NCBI GenBank assembly: GCA_031976395.1
Contig: DALYLJ010000035.1
Location: 1 to 23,477, forward strand
DNA: 23,477 nt
Direction of reading: 5' to 3'
Source: UBA11164 sp002420085
Lineage (GTDB): Bacteria > Pseudomonadota > Gammaproteobacteria > Xanthomonadales > Xanthomonadaceae
Part shown: positions 13,587-22,268 of the stretch, piece after piece
Position numbering within the stretch: the first letter of the stretch is position 1
Layout: the number at the start of each line of letters is the position of its first letter
The notes under the pieces: model-generated
Database searches by the model: none
What the model saw: the letters and a program-made list of their open reading frames with translations, nothing else
What the model was told of the DNA's origin: nothing
Position numbers and translations under genes: made by a program

Positions 13587-14120
13587 TCAGAAATCGGGAT
13601 CCCAGTCGATCACCAGCCGGCCGGCATCGAGATCGATCGACTTGACGTACTCATCCAGTACGAACGGCAGGTAACGCAGGCGGTCGCCGCGCACTTCCAG
13701 CACTTCGTTGGCGCCGGTCGGAACCACTTTCTCGACCCGGCCGAGCGCGACGCCATCGACGGTGAACACATCGAGCCCTTCGAGATCGACCCAGTAGTAC
13801 TGGCCCGGCCCCGGCGGCGGCAGGGCCGCCCGCAGCACCCGGATTTCCGCACCCTTGAGTCGTTCGGCGCCGTCGCGATCATCGACGCCCGGCAGGCGGA
13901 CGATCAGGCCCTTGTCAACGGCACGTCCCCGGACGGCCTCGATCGTGCGGCGTTCGCCGGCATGGTCGATCAGCCAGGGACGGTAGTCGAGGATCGCCTC
14001 GGCGGGATCGGTCCAGGACTGCACCCGCAGTTCACCCTGGATGCCATGCGCCCCGACCACGCGACCAAGCAACACCTCGCGGGCGTCGCTTGCGCGATCG
14101 GGTCTGGCTGATGAAGCCAC
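13587..14120 (-). CDS. rimM: Ribosome maturation factor RimM
   Basis: The 177-residue protein assists 30S head assembly by binding ribosomal protein S19. The N-terminal RimM domain shows VLLGRVVGAHGIQGELRVQSWTDP-type sequence (quoted here as GRVVGAHGIQGEL), then LPGVDDRDGAERLKG. The PRC-barrel part has YYWVDLEGLDV, GRVEKVVPTGANEVLEV and LPFVLDEYVKSIDL. The frame starts with GTG at 14120, without a clear Shine-Dalgarno. A GTG at 14075 is a shorter alternative that still keeps the domain. It lies 44 bp downstream of rpsP in the usual rpsP-rimM-trmD order. Confidence 0.96.
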   Translation of the reverse strand: MASSARPDRASDAREVLLGRVVGAHGIQGELRVQSWTDPAEAILDYRPWLIDHAGERRTIEAVRGRAVDKGLIVRLPGVDDRDGAERLKGAEIRVLRAALPPPGPGQYYWVDLEGLDVFTVDGVALGRVEKVVPTGANEVLEVRGDRLRYLPFVLDEYVKSIDLDAGRLVIDWDPDF

Positions 14121-14164
14121 GATGGTGGTTCGGGCAGCGCCGGGCTGAACGCCCGGCGAGAGGC

Positions 14165-14419
14165 TCAGGCAGCGGCCTGCGAGCGGGCCTGCTTGACCAG
14201 GCTGGCGACCTTGTCGGTCATCTGGGCACCCTGACCGACCCAGCGATCGACGCTGGCGATGTCGATCTCGACGCGCTTGTCCTGGCCGCTGGCGATCGGG
14301 TTGTAATAGCCCAGCCGCTCAAGGGCACGCCCGTCGCGCTTGTTGCGGCTGTCGGTGACGATGACGTGATAGAAGGGGCGCTTCTTCGCGCCGCCACGGG
14401 TCAGACGGATCTTGACCAT
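14165..14419 (-). CDS. rpsP: 30S ribosomal protein S16
   Basis: The 84-residue protein is a standard S16: MVKIRLTRGGAKKRPFYHVI at the start, then DSRNKRDGRALERLGYYNPI and VDRWVGQGAQMTDKVASL. S16 is an early-binding 30S assembly protein. The ATG at 14419 follows a GAAAGAG purine stretch about 12 nt upstream. It heads the rpsP-rimM-trmD-rplS cluster. In many gammaproteobacteria ffh lies just upstream; here the upstream gene is the DUF885 peptidase. Confidence 0.98.
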   Translation of the reverse strand: MVKIRLTRGGAKKRPFYHVIVTDSRNKRDGRALERLGYYNPIASGQDKRVEIDIASVDRWVGQGAQMTDKVASLVKQARSQAAA

Positions 14420-14480
14420 GCGTTTGAGACTCTTTCAGAACGTGGGATGGGCCGCGCCCGACGGGCACAGGGAACGGATA

Positions 14481-14486
14481 AGTATA
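14481..14486 (-). promoter_or_regulatory. Candidate -10 box for rpsP operon
   Basis: TATACT on the reverse strand (14486-14481) lies about 60 bp upstream of the rpsP ATG, in the 88-bp gap after the DUF885 gene. No good -35 box is visible. Position before the first gene of a highly expressed operon is the main support. Confidence 0.35.
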
Positions 14487-14507
14487 ACCCGATTCGTTCA
14501 GCGTTGC

Positions 14508-16355
14508 TCATTCGCCACCGGCGGCGGCAGTGGCCGCCGCCGCCTCCTGCTCGGCCAACCACGCCTCGACCCGCTGCCCGAGCAGGGTCAAGGGCATCGA
14601 CCCGCCGGTCAGAACGAGCCGGTGGAAGGCGCGCAGGTCGAACCGCTCGCCCAGCCGGGTCCGTGCCTGCTCGCGCAGATCGAGGATATGGTTCATGCCG
14701 ACCTTGTAGGCCAACGCCTGTCCGGGCATGACCAGGTAGCGCTCGATCTCGGCAACGACATCGGTTTCCGGCATGCCGGTCCTGTCGGTCATGTAGGCGA
14801 TCGCCTGCTCGCGGGTCCAGCGCTTGCGGTGCATGCCGGTATCGACCACCAGGCGCACCGCTCGAAACATCTCGGCCTGGAGCCGGCCGAGGTCATCCAG
14901 CGGCGTCGGCAGGAAACCCGACTCGGCCGCCACCCGCTCGCTGTACAACGCCCAGCCCTCGGCGAAAGCGGTGAACGGCAGCATCTTGCGGAAGGTCGGA
15001 ACCCCGGTGATCTCCTGCTGCAGGGCAATCTGATAGTGGTGTCCGGGAATGGCCTCGTGATAGGCCAGGGTGCGCATGCCGAACCGGGCAATCTCGGCGG
15101 TGTTGCGCAGATTGATGTAGAACATGCCCGGTCGCGAGCCATCGAAAGCCGGTGGCTGGTAGTAGGCTCCAGGCGCGGTCTTCTCGCGGAATTCGGGCAC
15201 CCGCTCGACCTTGACACCGGCCTTGGGCCGCAGATCGAAGGCGAAATCGAGCCGGGCATCGGCATCGTCGATCATCGCCTGGAAGTCGGCGATGATCGCA
15301 GCCCGACCTTCATCGCTGTCGGGATACAACTGATCTTCGCGCCGGGCAATCTGTTGCAGCCGCGCACCGACACTGCCCTCCGCCAACCCCTCGGCACGCA
15401 GGATGGCATCCATCTCGGCCTCGATCCGGGCGACCTCGGCCAGACCGATGTCATGGATGCGCTCGGGGCTCATGTCGGTGGTAGTGTGCCAACGGACCGA
15501 CCACGTGTAGTAGGCGTCGCCGTCGGGCAGATCCCAGGCGCCGGTGTTCTCACGGGCGCGCGGCAGCAGATCGCGGTAGTAGGCGATCAGCGTGTCATAG
15601 GCCGGATACACGCCATCGGCGATCAGCCGCTCGGCCTCGGCGCGCAGCCGCTCACCCTGCTCGGCCGGCACGGCGTCGGCGGTCAGTGCATCGAGCTTTT
15701 CGCTGAAACTGGTGTAGAGGATGTTCTCGCGGGCCGGGGTCGCGACGAAGCCGGTCATTTCCGCCAGCACCTTCTCGATCACGAAGCGCGGCGGAATGAT
15801 GCCCTTCTGCTCGCGCAGGACGACGCCCTCCATCACCTGATCGAAGGCCGTGGGCAGCTTGCCCAGGCGGGCGAGATAGTCCTCGGCATCGCCGACCCGG
15901 TTGATCGGATGCTGGGTCGCGAGGAAGGTCGGCAGACCATTCTGGATGCCGAACAACTGATTCAGCGGATAGTTGTGGTAGCGGAAGCGATCGCCCTCGG
16001 CCTGGGTGGCCAGAAAATGCTCCAGGATGTCGTAGGACAGCCGGGTGCCAGGGTCGAGCCGGTCGCGATCGTAGGAACGCAGGGTGGCGAGATCGCTGGC
16101 CAGCTTGTCGGCCAGCGCATCGCCGCGCGCCAGCGACTGGTCGGTGAGGTCGTCGCTGTACCAGTCCAGCCAGCCCGGCAGGATACGCAGGCTCGACAGC
16201 AACTGCGGGTCATCGATCGCATACTCGATGAACACCCGATCGAAGAACCAGCCGATCCGCAGCGGTTTGAACCAGATCGTATGCGCCAGCAGCATGGCTG
16301 CCAGCAGGACGATCAGTGCCAACAGACCGAAGCTCCACTTGATGATGCGTTTCAT
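14508..16355 (-). CDS. Membrane-anchored DUF885 family metallopeptidase
   Basis: The 615-residue protein starts with MKRIIKW and one hydrophobic segment (about 6-26), which could be a signal anchor or signal peptide, so the bulk is probably periplasmic. The rest is a largely helical DUF885 domain. Its hallmark is the zinc-site motif YHEAIPGHHYQ, followed downstream by AFAEGWALYSERVA, which carries the third metal ligand of this family. The substrate is unknown; relatives are annotated as dipeptidyl or carboxypeptidase-like enzymes. The ATG at 16355 is preceded by GGGAGAT at good spacing. The C-terminus ends in an Ala-rich tail. It is divergent from rlmJ and upstream of rpsP. Confidence 0.92.
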   Translation of the reverse strand: MKRIIKWSFGLLALIVLLAAMLLAHTIWFKPLRIGWFFDRVFIEYAIDDPQLLSSLRILPGWLDWYSDDLTDQSLARGDALADKLASDLATLRSYDRDRLDPGTRLSYDILEHFLATQAEGDRFRYHNYPLNQLFGIQNGLPTFLATQHPINRVGDAEDYLARLGKLPTAFDQVMEGVVLREQKGIIPPRFVIEKVLAEMTGFVATPARENILYTSFSEKLDALTADAVPAEQGERLRAEAERLIADGVYPAYDTLIAYYRDLLPRARENTGAWDLPDGDAYYTWSVRWHTTTDMSPERIHDIGLAEVARIEAEMDAILRAEGLAEGSVGARLQQIARREDQLYPDSDEGRAAIIADFQAMIDDADARLDFAFDLRPKAGVKVERVPEFREKTAPGAYYQPPAFDGSRPGMFYINLRNTAEIARFGMRTLAYHEAIPGHHYQIALQQEITGVPTFRKMLPFTAFAEGWALYSERVAAESGFLPTPLDDLGRLQAEMFRAVRLVVDTGMHRKRWTREQAIAYMTDRTGMPETDVVAEIERYLVMPGQALAYKVGMNHILDLREQARTRLGERFDLRAFHRLVLTGGSMPLTLLGQRVEAWLAEQEAAAATAAAGGE

Positions 16356-16511
16356 GCCGATCTCCCGGTTGCCCACCGCCGTCAGCGCCACGATGCGCAC
16401 CGGCCGGCGCACAAACTAACCCGAATCCGAGCGGACAGACAGTCCCATAAGTGGGGGGAGTGTCGGCCAGACGGACTTACTGCTGCCGCCGATACCGGTT
16501 AGGCTGCCGCC

Positions 16512-17375
16512 ATGAATTATCGCCATGCCTTCCACGCCGGCAACGTTGCCGATGTCCTCAAGCACGTCGTGCTGCTGGCCGTGATCGACCACCTGCAACG
16601 CAAACCGACGCCCTGGTTCGCACTCGACAGTCACGCCGGACGCGGCAGCTACCGGCTGTCGAACCCAGGCAAGCCCAGTGAGGCCGATGACGGCATCCGT
16701 CGCCTGCGACAGCGGCCGCCGAGCGACCCGCTGCTGGCCAACTATCTGGCTGCCGTGGCCCGGCATGACCGGGACACGCAGGGCGCCGACGGTGAGCACT
16801 ACCCCGGCTCGCCCAGCCTGATCGCCGACCGGCTCGGCCCCGATGATCGCCTGGCCTGCTGCGAGATCCAGACCGAGGAGGCCGACGCACTGAGCCAGCG
16901 GTTCGCCCGCGATCGCCGGGTCGGCGTACATCGTCGCGATGGCTATGGCGCGATCAAGGCCCTGCTGCCGCCTCGACTGGGTGAACGTCGCTTCGCCCGT
17001 GGCCTGGTGCTGATCGATCCGCCCTACGAGACCCGTGACGAGGAGTTCGATGTCGCCCTGCCGGCACTGGCGGACGGGCTGCGTCGCTGGCCGCAGGGCG
17101 TGTTCATGCTCTGGTATCCGATCAAACTGGCCAGCACCCTGACCCGCCAGTATCGCCGGATGGCGGCATTGCCGGCCGCCTCGGCACTGCGCATCGAACT
17201 GTGCGTGCGCCCGGCCGACTCGCCACTGCGCCTGAACGGCAGCGGCCTGGTGGTGTGCAACCCACCCTGGGGACTCGACACCGCCCTGGCCACCGCCCTG
17301 CCCGAACTGGCCACCCGACTCGACCAGGGCAAGGGGAACTGGCGGCTGGACTGGCTGATCGCCGAGCGAACCTGA
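16512..17375 (+). CDS. rlmJ: 23S rRNA (adenine2030-N6)-methyltransferase
   Basis: The 287-residue protein matches RlmJ (YhiR), which methylates A2030 of 23S rRNA using S-adenosylmethionine. Hallmarks are the N-terminal MNYRHAFHAGNVADVLKH, the SAM-binding DSHAGRGSY (39-47), the catalytic DPPYE (169-173) and WYPIK in the C-terminal half. Length matches the family (about 280). The ATG at 16512 is fixed by the highly conserved first residues. A TAGGCT about 15 bp upstream could be a -10 box giving a very short or absent leader, and there is no Shine-Dalgarno. Confidence 0.96.
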   Translation: MNYRHAFHAGNVADVLKHVVLLAVIDHLQRKPTPWFALDSHAGRGSYRLSNPGKPSEADDGIRRLRQRPPSDPLLANYLAAVARHDRDTQGADGEHYPGSPSLIADRLGPDDRLACCEIQTEEADALSQRFARDRRVGVHRRDGYGAIKALLPPRLGERRFARGLVLIDPPYETRDEEFDVALPALADGLRRWPQGVFMLWYPIKLASTLTRQYRRMAALPAASALRIELCVRPADSPLRLNGSGLVVCNPPWGLDTALATALPELATRLDQGKGNWRLDWLIAERT

Positions 17376-17406
17376 ACCTGTCTGCGAAACCCGTGCAGTA
17401 TCGTTT

Positions 17407-17434
17407 GTGCTCTCCCATTCGTGCTCTCCCATCG
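17407..17434 (+). repeat. 14-bp tandem duplication in rlmJ/hydrolase gap
   Basis: GTGCTCTCCCAT occurs at 17407-17418 and again at 17421-17432, a 14-bp period. It lies between the rlmJ stop and the hydrolase ATG. It may be a simple duplication; a paired operator site is possible but unsupported. Confidence 0.6.
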
Positions 17435-17458
17435 GCACCGACCACCCGGAACCTGCCC

Positions 17459-18649
17459 ATGTCCCGACTTGCCCTGCTGCTGGCCTTCGTCCTGCCCCTC
17501 GTCCTGCCCTGGACCCGCGCCCACGCCGACCGTTCGGCAGACTATGTGCCAGCGCCACATCACTGGCAGACCCGCAGCCCGGCCGACGCCGGCTTCGATC
17601 CGGATCGACTCGCCGAAGCGATCACCACGATCCGCGCGACCGCCGTCGTCACCCCGAGCGACATGCACCAGGTGCTGCTCGACCACTACCGGACGCGCGA
17701 ACCGAACTATCGGGTACTCGGTCCCACCCGCGATCGGGTCGGCGATGCCGGCATCGTCCTGCGTGGCGGCTACAAGGTCGCCGAATGGGGCGATGTCACC
17801 CGTGCCGACATGACCTTCAGCGCAGTCAAGAGTTATCTGGCTACCGTCGCCGGCCTGCTCTGGGCCGATGGCCGGATCGCCGATCTCGATGACCGGGTCG
17901 CTGGCTACGTCGATCCCGGCCCGTTCGACAGCGACCACAACCGCAGCATCACCTGGCGTCACCTGTTGCAGCAGACCTCCGATTGGCAGGGCAGCCTGTG
18001 GGACATCCCCGACTGGGCCGATCGGCCCGAGGGGGCCACCGAAGCCGACTGGCCGAACCGGCCGCTCAGTCCGCCGGGCAGCCGCTTCAAATACAATGAC
18101 GTCCGGATCAACCTGCTCGCCCTGAGTCTGTTGCAGGTCGCCCGCGAACCATTGCCGCGCCTGCTGCGCGAGCGGATCATGGACCCGATCGGCGCCAGTT
18201 CGACCTGGCGCTGGCACGGCTACCACAACGCCTGGATCGAGATCGACGGCCTGCGCATGCAATCGGTTTCCGGCGGCGGCCATTTCGGCGGCGGCATGAT
18301 GATCAGCGCCGACGACCATGCCCGGTTCGGCCTGCTGATGCTCCGGCGTGGCCAGTGGGGTGATCGCCGACTGGTGCCGGAATCCTGGATCGACCAGATG
18401 CGCCAAGCGAGCCCGGTCAAGGCCGACTACGGCCTGCTCTGGTGGCTCAACACCGAACGCGCGGCCATCCCGGAAGCCCCCGAGAGTGCCTACTGGGCAG
18501 CCGGCTTCGGTGGCCACTACCTCTACATCGACGAGGCCAATGACCTGGTCATCGTGCTGCGCTGGCTGCCCGACCTGCGCACCAGCATCGCCGCCATCCT
18601 GGCCGCCCTTGAACAGAATCCAGGGCGCAGCCCCGACCCGGCGCAGTGA
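17459..18649 (+). CDS. Secreted serine hydrolase, beta-lactamase (class C/DD-peptidase) fold
   Basis: The 396-residue protein has a signal peptide (hydrophobic core about 4-18, cleavage near AHA at 23). The beta-lactamase-related domain shows the nucleophile motif SAVK (Ser 121, Lys 124), a YND at 212-214 in place of the usual YxN, and GFGGHYLY (349-356) at the third motif. GGGHFGGGMMISADDHARFG (272-291) is typical of the esterase/6-aminohexanoate-dimer hydrolase branch. The substrate cannot be read from sequence: it may be an esterase, amidase or peptidase, and antibiotic resistance should not be inferred. The ATG at 17459 gives a clean signal peptide; the long upstream frame overlaps rlmJ and is not real. 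Confidence 0.9.
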   Translation: MSRLALLLAFVLPLVLPWTRAHADRSADYVPAPHHWQTRSPADAGFDPDRLAEAITTIRATAVVTPSDMHQVLLDHYRTREPNYRVLGPTRDRVGDAGIVLRGGYKVAEWGDVTRADMTFSAVKSYLATVAGLLWADGRIADLDDRVAGYVDPGPFDSDHNRSITWRHLLQQTSDWQGSLWDIPDWADRPEGATEADWPNRPLSPPGSRFKYNDVRINLLALSLLQVAREPLPRLLRERIMDPIGASSTWRWHGYHNAWIEIDGLRMQSVSGGGHFGGGMMISADDHARFGLLMLRRGQWGDRRLVPESWIDQMRQASPVKADYGLLWWLNTERAAIPEAPESAYWAAGFGGHYLYIDEANDLVIVLRWLPDLRTSIAAILAALEQNPGRSPDPAQ

Positions 18650-18712
18650 CGGCGAGCCTCGTACTGAACGGATTAGAGCCCACACCCCAACCGTTCCGAC
18701 CACGCTTGCGCC

Positions 18713-19332
18713 ATGCTCGGCCACGACACTCCCTGCCACGTGCCAGCCCCGCGCGTCTCCGGCGACCGGGTGGTCCTGGGCAACGGCCGGGAACTCTGGC
18801 TGCGATCGATCCGGCCCGAAGACGCCAAACCGATCGACGGCGCGTTCGGTCTGCTTCGACCCGAGGAGGTCCGGCTGCGCTACCTGCACATGATCAAGGC
18901 GCTCTCCCCCGACTACCTGCATCGCCTCACCCACCCGGTGCGCGGCCGCGACTGCGTGCTGGTCGCCGCCGAACCCTACCCGCCCGGCGAGGCCCTGATC
19001 GGCGCCGTCGCCCGACTGTCGATCGACCCGCCGACAGCCGGCGAATCGGACCGCCAAGCCGAATTCGCCATCCTGGTTTCGCACTTCGTCGCCGGCTACG
19101 GCCTCGGTCGTCTGCTGATGAAACGCCTGATCGACCGTGCCCGCCGACGCCGCCTGACGCGCATCTACGGCGATGTCCTGGAAAGCAACCGAGCCATGCT
19201 GGTGCTCGCCCGCCGGCTCGGCTTCCGGATCGACCACGAGACACCGGGTGACGGCATCGCCCGCGTCGTGCTGGAACTGCCCGCCAAGCGCACACCCGCC
19301 CCCGCCAACCGACCCCGCCGCAGCCGCGCATC

Positions 19333-19336
<4 letters not shown>
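18713..19336 (+). CDS. GNAT family N-acetyltransferase
   Basis: The 207-residue protein has one GNAT domain (about 27-180): LRSIRPEDAKPI at the start, AEFAILVSHFVAGYGLGRLLM for the acetyl-CoA-binding strand and loop (a Q/RxxGxG/A-like GYGLGRLL), then GDVLESNRAMLVLARRLGF. It resembles the acetyltransferase module of larger Pat/YfiQ-type protein acetyltransferases, but the CoA-ligase-like part is absent. The substrate is unknown. The C-terminal tail is Pro/Arg-rich and basic. The start at 18713 has no visible Shine-Dalgarno. It overlaps thiD by 4 bases (ATGA), so the two are probably cotranslated. Confidence 0.87.
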
Positions 19337-20175
<839 letters not shown>

Positions 20176-20582
20176 GCACGGACGCCACGATCATGGAATC
20201 GGAGGCGTCGATCCGCAGGGAGTGCGCCTGGACCGCTGGCGCCCCGCGCCCCGTCATCGCCAGGCCGGAAGGATCGTCGCGAGCCGCCCGGCGACCGCCG
20301 GTCGGCCCCTGTCCGCCACCGAGGTGATCGCAGACCCCCGCCACCGGGATCGACGGCTGCCCCGCCGGCTTGGCCCGCATTGACGAGAGCCGGGCGTTGC
20401 CGCCACAATCGTCTCCGTCTCGCGCCTCCGATATCCTGATTTTTCGTTGTGGTTCAGGCTGTTGGCAGTCCAGCGAGCCCTGCAAACCGGTCCCGGTCTG
20501 CGGCGGCCTTCGGGCCGCCGTTTCCATTTCGACCGTAGGTCGCGATGCGCTCCATCGCCGTTTCCAATTCCCGAGTGTCTGA
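20176..20582. other. Intergenic region thiD to rimB, with structured leader
   Basis: The first 250 bp of this 407-bp gap shows no gene or clear structure, only chance open frames. The last 150 bp is more organised: TATCCT (20432-20437, possible -10), T-rich ATTTTTCG, an imperfect hairpin around 20482-20501 and a strong UUCG hairpin with T-rich tail. A small hairpin CGACC/GGTCG lies just before the rimB ATG. Confidence 0.5.
20501..20530 (+). terminator. UUCG-loop terminator or attenuator upstream of rimB-rimK
   Basis: CGGCGGCC (20501-20508), TTCG, GGCCGCCG (20513-20520) form a perfect 8-bp stem with a stable tetraloop, followed by TTTCCATTTC. It lies 53 bp before the rimB ATG and over 300 bp past thiD. 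It fits better as a leader attenuator or small-RNA terminator than as the thiD terminator. Confidence 0.65.
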
Positions 20583-21065
20583 ATGTCCGAGCCGGTCGCC
20601 CGCATCAGTTCCGCCGGTTCCCTGATCGTACTGGGTTGGCGCGAGTGGTTGGCCTTGCCCGATCTCGGCATCGCCGCGATCCGCGCCAAGGTCGATACCG
20701 GCGCGCGAAGCTCGGCCCTGCACGTCGATGCCATGAGCGAGTTCGAGCGCGCCGGGGCCACCTGGGTGCGATTCGCATTGTCACCGGATCCCGGCCATGA
20801 TCGGCCGGCGCTGGCCGAGGCACGGGTGGTCGATCGTCGGATGGTCACCGATTCCGGTGGTCACCGGACCGAGCGGGTGTTCATCCGGACCGTTCTGCAT
20901 CTGGCCGGGGTGGTGCGCGAGATTGAAATCAATCTGACCGACAGGCGCAATATGCTGTTTCCGATGCTGCTGGGGCGCACCGCGCTCGAAGGCCGATTCC
21001 TGGTCGATCCGGCACGTTCGTTCATCCACGGCGAGTTCGATCCGGAGCCCGAGTCCCGACCATGA
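20583..21065 (+). CDS. rimB: RimK-associated retropepsin-like protease (RimB family)
   Basis: The 160-residue protein belongs to the small aspartic-protease-like family linked to RimK (often annotated ATP-dependent zinc protease, PF05618). The retropepsin hallmark KVDTGARSSALH puts the catalytic Asp at residue 38, and the C-terminal MLLGRTALEGRFLVDP corresponds to the second conserved block. In Pseudomonas, RimB acts on the poly-glutamate tail that RimK adds to ribosomal protein S6. Here it overlaps rimK by 4 bases (ATGA), which strongly supports a joint role. The ATG at 20583 has no strong Shine-Dalgarno. No rimA homologue is present. Confidence 0.9.
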   Translation: MSEPVARISSAGSLIVLGWREWLALPDLGIAAIRAKVDTGARSSALHVDAMSEFERAGATWVRFALSPDPGHDRPALAEARVVDRRMVTDSGGHRTERVFIRTVLHLAGVVREIEINLTDRRNMLFPMLLGRTALEGRFLVDPARSFIHGEFDPEPESRP

Positions 21066-21973
21066 AACTGGCCATCCTGTCACGCAACAGCAGCCTGTAT
21101 TCGACCCGGCGCCTGATCGAAGCGGCGCGCGTGCGTGGCCATACCGTTCGGGTGCTGGACCCGTTGCGCTGCTACATGTACATCGCCCCCGGCCGGATCG
21201 AACTGCACTACAAGGGCCGGGCACTGCGTGATTTCGATGCGGTGATCCCACGCATCGGTGCATCGATCAGCTTCTACGGCACTGCCGTGACCCGGCAGTT
21301 CGAGATGATGGGCTGCTACACCCCCAACCCCTCCGACGCCATCCTGCGCGCGCGCGACAAGCTGCGTGCCCAGCAACTGCTGGCGCGCGAGGGCATCGGT
21401 CTGCCATTGACCGTGTTCGGCGACAATCCCGACGACACCGGCGATCTGCTGCGCCTGCTCGGCCCAGCACCGCATGTGATCAAGCTCAATGAGGGTAGTC
21501 AGGGCAGCGGTGTCATCCTGGCCGAGAGTGATGCCGCTTCGACCAGTGTCATCGAGGCGTTTCGCGGTCTGTACGCCAACTTCCTGGTGCAGGAATTCAT
21601 CGCCGAGGCTGGCGGCGCCGATCTGCGCTGCTTCGTGGTCGGCAATCGGGTGGTCGCGGCGATGCGCCGGCAGGCCAAGGAGGGTGAGTTCCGCGCCAAC
21701 CTGCATCGCGGCGGTCGCGCCGATGCGGTCGAACTGGACGAAACCGAGCAGACGGTCGCGGTGGCCTCGTGTCGGGCGCTCGGGCTGGGCGTGGCCGGCG
21801 TCGATCTGCTCCGGTCGCGGCGCGGCCCTCTGGTGCTTGAGGTCAATGCCTCACCCGGCCTGGAAGGCATCGAGAAAGCCACCGGCATCGACGTCGCGGG
21901 TCGGATCATCGAACACGTCGCACGCAAGGTGACACGGAACGGTAAACCCCGCGCCGTCCGAACCTCCGATTGA
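21062..21973 (+). CDS. rimK: Ribosomal protein S6 modification protein, glutamate ligase
   Basis: The 303-residue ATP-grasp enzyme aligns along its length with E. coli RimK (300 aa), which adds glutamates to the C-terminus of ribosomal protein S6. Motifs: MKLAILSRNSSLYS, the PRIGASISFYGTAVTRQFEM block, ARDKLRAQQLL, the nucleotide-binding glycine loop EGSQGSGV, LVQEFIAEAGGADLRCFVVG, FRANLHRGGRA and the metal-binding EVNASPGLEGIEKATG. The start is at the ATGA overlap with the upstream protease gene. A clear rho-independent-type hairpin follows the stop. Confidence 0.97.
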   Translation: MKLAILSRNSSLYSTRRLIEAARVRGHTVRVLDPLRCYMYIAPGRIELHYKGRALRDFDAVIPRIGASISFYGTAVTRQFEMMGCYTPNPSDAILRARDKLRAQQLLAREGIGLPLTVFGDNPDDTGDLLRLLGPAPHVIKLNEGSQGSGVILAESDAASTSVIEAFRGLYANFLVQEFIAEAGGADLRCFVVGNRVVAAMRRQAKEGEFRANLHRGGRADAVELDETEQTVAVASCRALGLGVAGVDLLRSRRGPLVLEVNASPGLEGIEKATGIDVAGRIIEHVARKVTRNGKPRAVRTSD

Positions 21974-22011
21974 GCGATCGGCCTGGCAATGGCCATCGTT
22001 TCGGTCGTGGC

Positions 22012-22045
22012 GCGGATCGGTTTAACCAAACCCTGATCCGCTTTT
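22012..22045 (+). terminator. Rho-independent terminator of rimB-rimK
   Basis: GCGGATC (22012-22018) pairs with GATCCGC (22035-22041), and GGTTT (22019-22023) with AAACC (22028-22032). The loop is AACC, with a 2-nt CT bulge. Four T follow (22042-22045). It begins 39 nt past the rimK stop. Confidence 0.72.
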
Positions 22046-22052
22046 AACTCCG

Positions 22053-22172
22053 GTTTAATGCCTGCTGGCGTAACCTTGGATCGTACTCCTTGGCAGATGA
22101 TCGGATCCAGGTAGCAATCGGGGCAGCATTCAGCCCGGTCGGCACTCCCAACGCGGGGCCGCCGGGCTTTTT
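22053..22172 (+). ncRNA. Candidate small RNA between rimK and two-component genes
   Basis: Between the rimK terminator and the next gene's -10 box is a unit that looks independently transcribed. TTTAAT (22053-22058) could be its -10 box. A first stem pairs 22074-22082 with 22103-22111 (one bulged T). A second, terminator-like stem pairs GCCCGG-T-CGGC (22133-22143) with GCCGCCGGGC (22158-22167) and is followed by five T (22168-22172). Both loops contain ACTCC (22084-22088 and 22144-22148), a sequence able to pair with Shine-Dalgarno regions. The mature RNA would be about 100 nt. There is no -35 box and no recognised family. It could instead be a riboregulatory leader of the downstream gene. 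Confidence 0.45.
22133..22172 (+). terminator. Rho-independent terminator ending the small-RNA candidate
   Basis: The arms 22133-22143 and 22158-22167 form ten base pairs with one bulged T at 22139, around a 14-nt loop. TTTTTC follows directly. It is a second terminator within 130 bp of the rimK terminator, so some transcript other than rimK probably ends here. Confidence 0.75.
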
Positions 22173-22211
22173 CTTGGCCGACCGTGCGCCGGGCCAAGGC
22201 CGGGCAGTGGC

Positions 22212-22217
22212 TATACT
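22212..22217 (+). promoter_or_regulatory. Candidate -10 box for response regulator
   Basis: TATACT lies 51 bp upstream of the response-regulator ATG and just past the small-RNA terminator. No consensus -35 is visible at 16-18 bp (the region is GC-rich), which may mean an activator is needed. Confidence 0.4.
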
Positions 22218-22268
22218 CATCGGATGTGCCGTCGCGGGATGACGGTCATCCTGTCTCTGGAATCGGAC

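Noticed and set aside
14412..16502. Forward open frame of 696 codons over the DUF885 gene
   Set aside because: It is antisense to the peptidase gene with its HExxx-GHH motif. The sequence is a mirror-frame artefact of high GC content.
17459..18649. Reading the serine hydrolase as an antibiotic-resistance beta-lactamase
   Set aside because: The fold is shared by esterases, amidases and peptidases. The second and third motifs deviate from AmpC, and there is no ampR or mobile context.
17024..19237. Reverse-strand open frame of 737 codons across rlmJ, the hydrolase and the acetyltransferase
   Set aside because: It spans three well-supported genes on the other strand and shows only shadow-type composition without motifs or a ribosome binding site.
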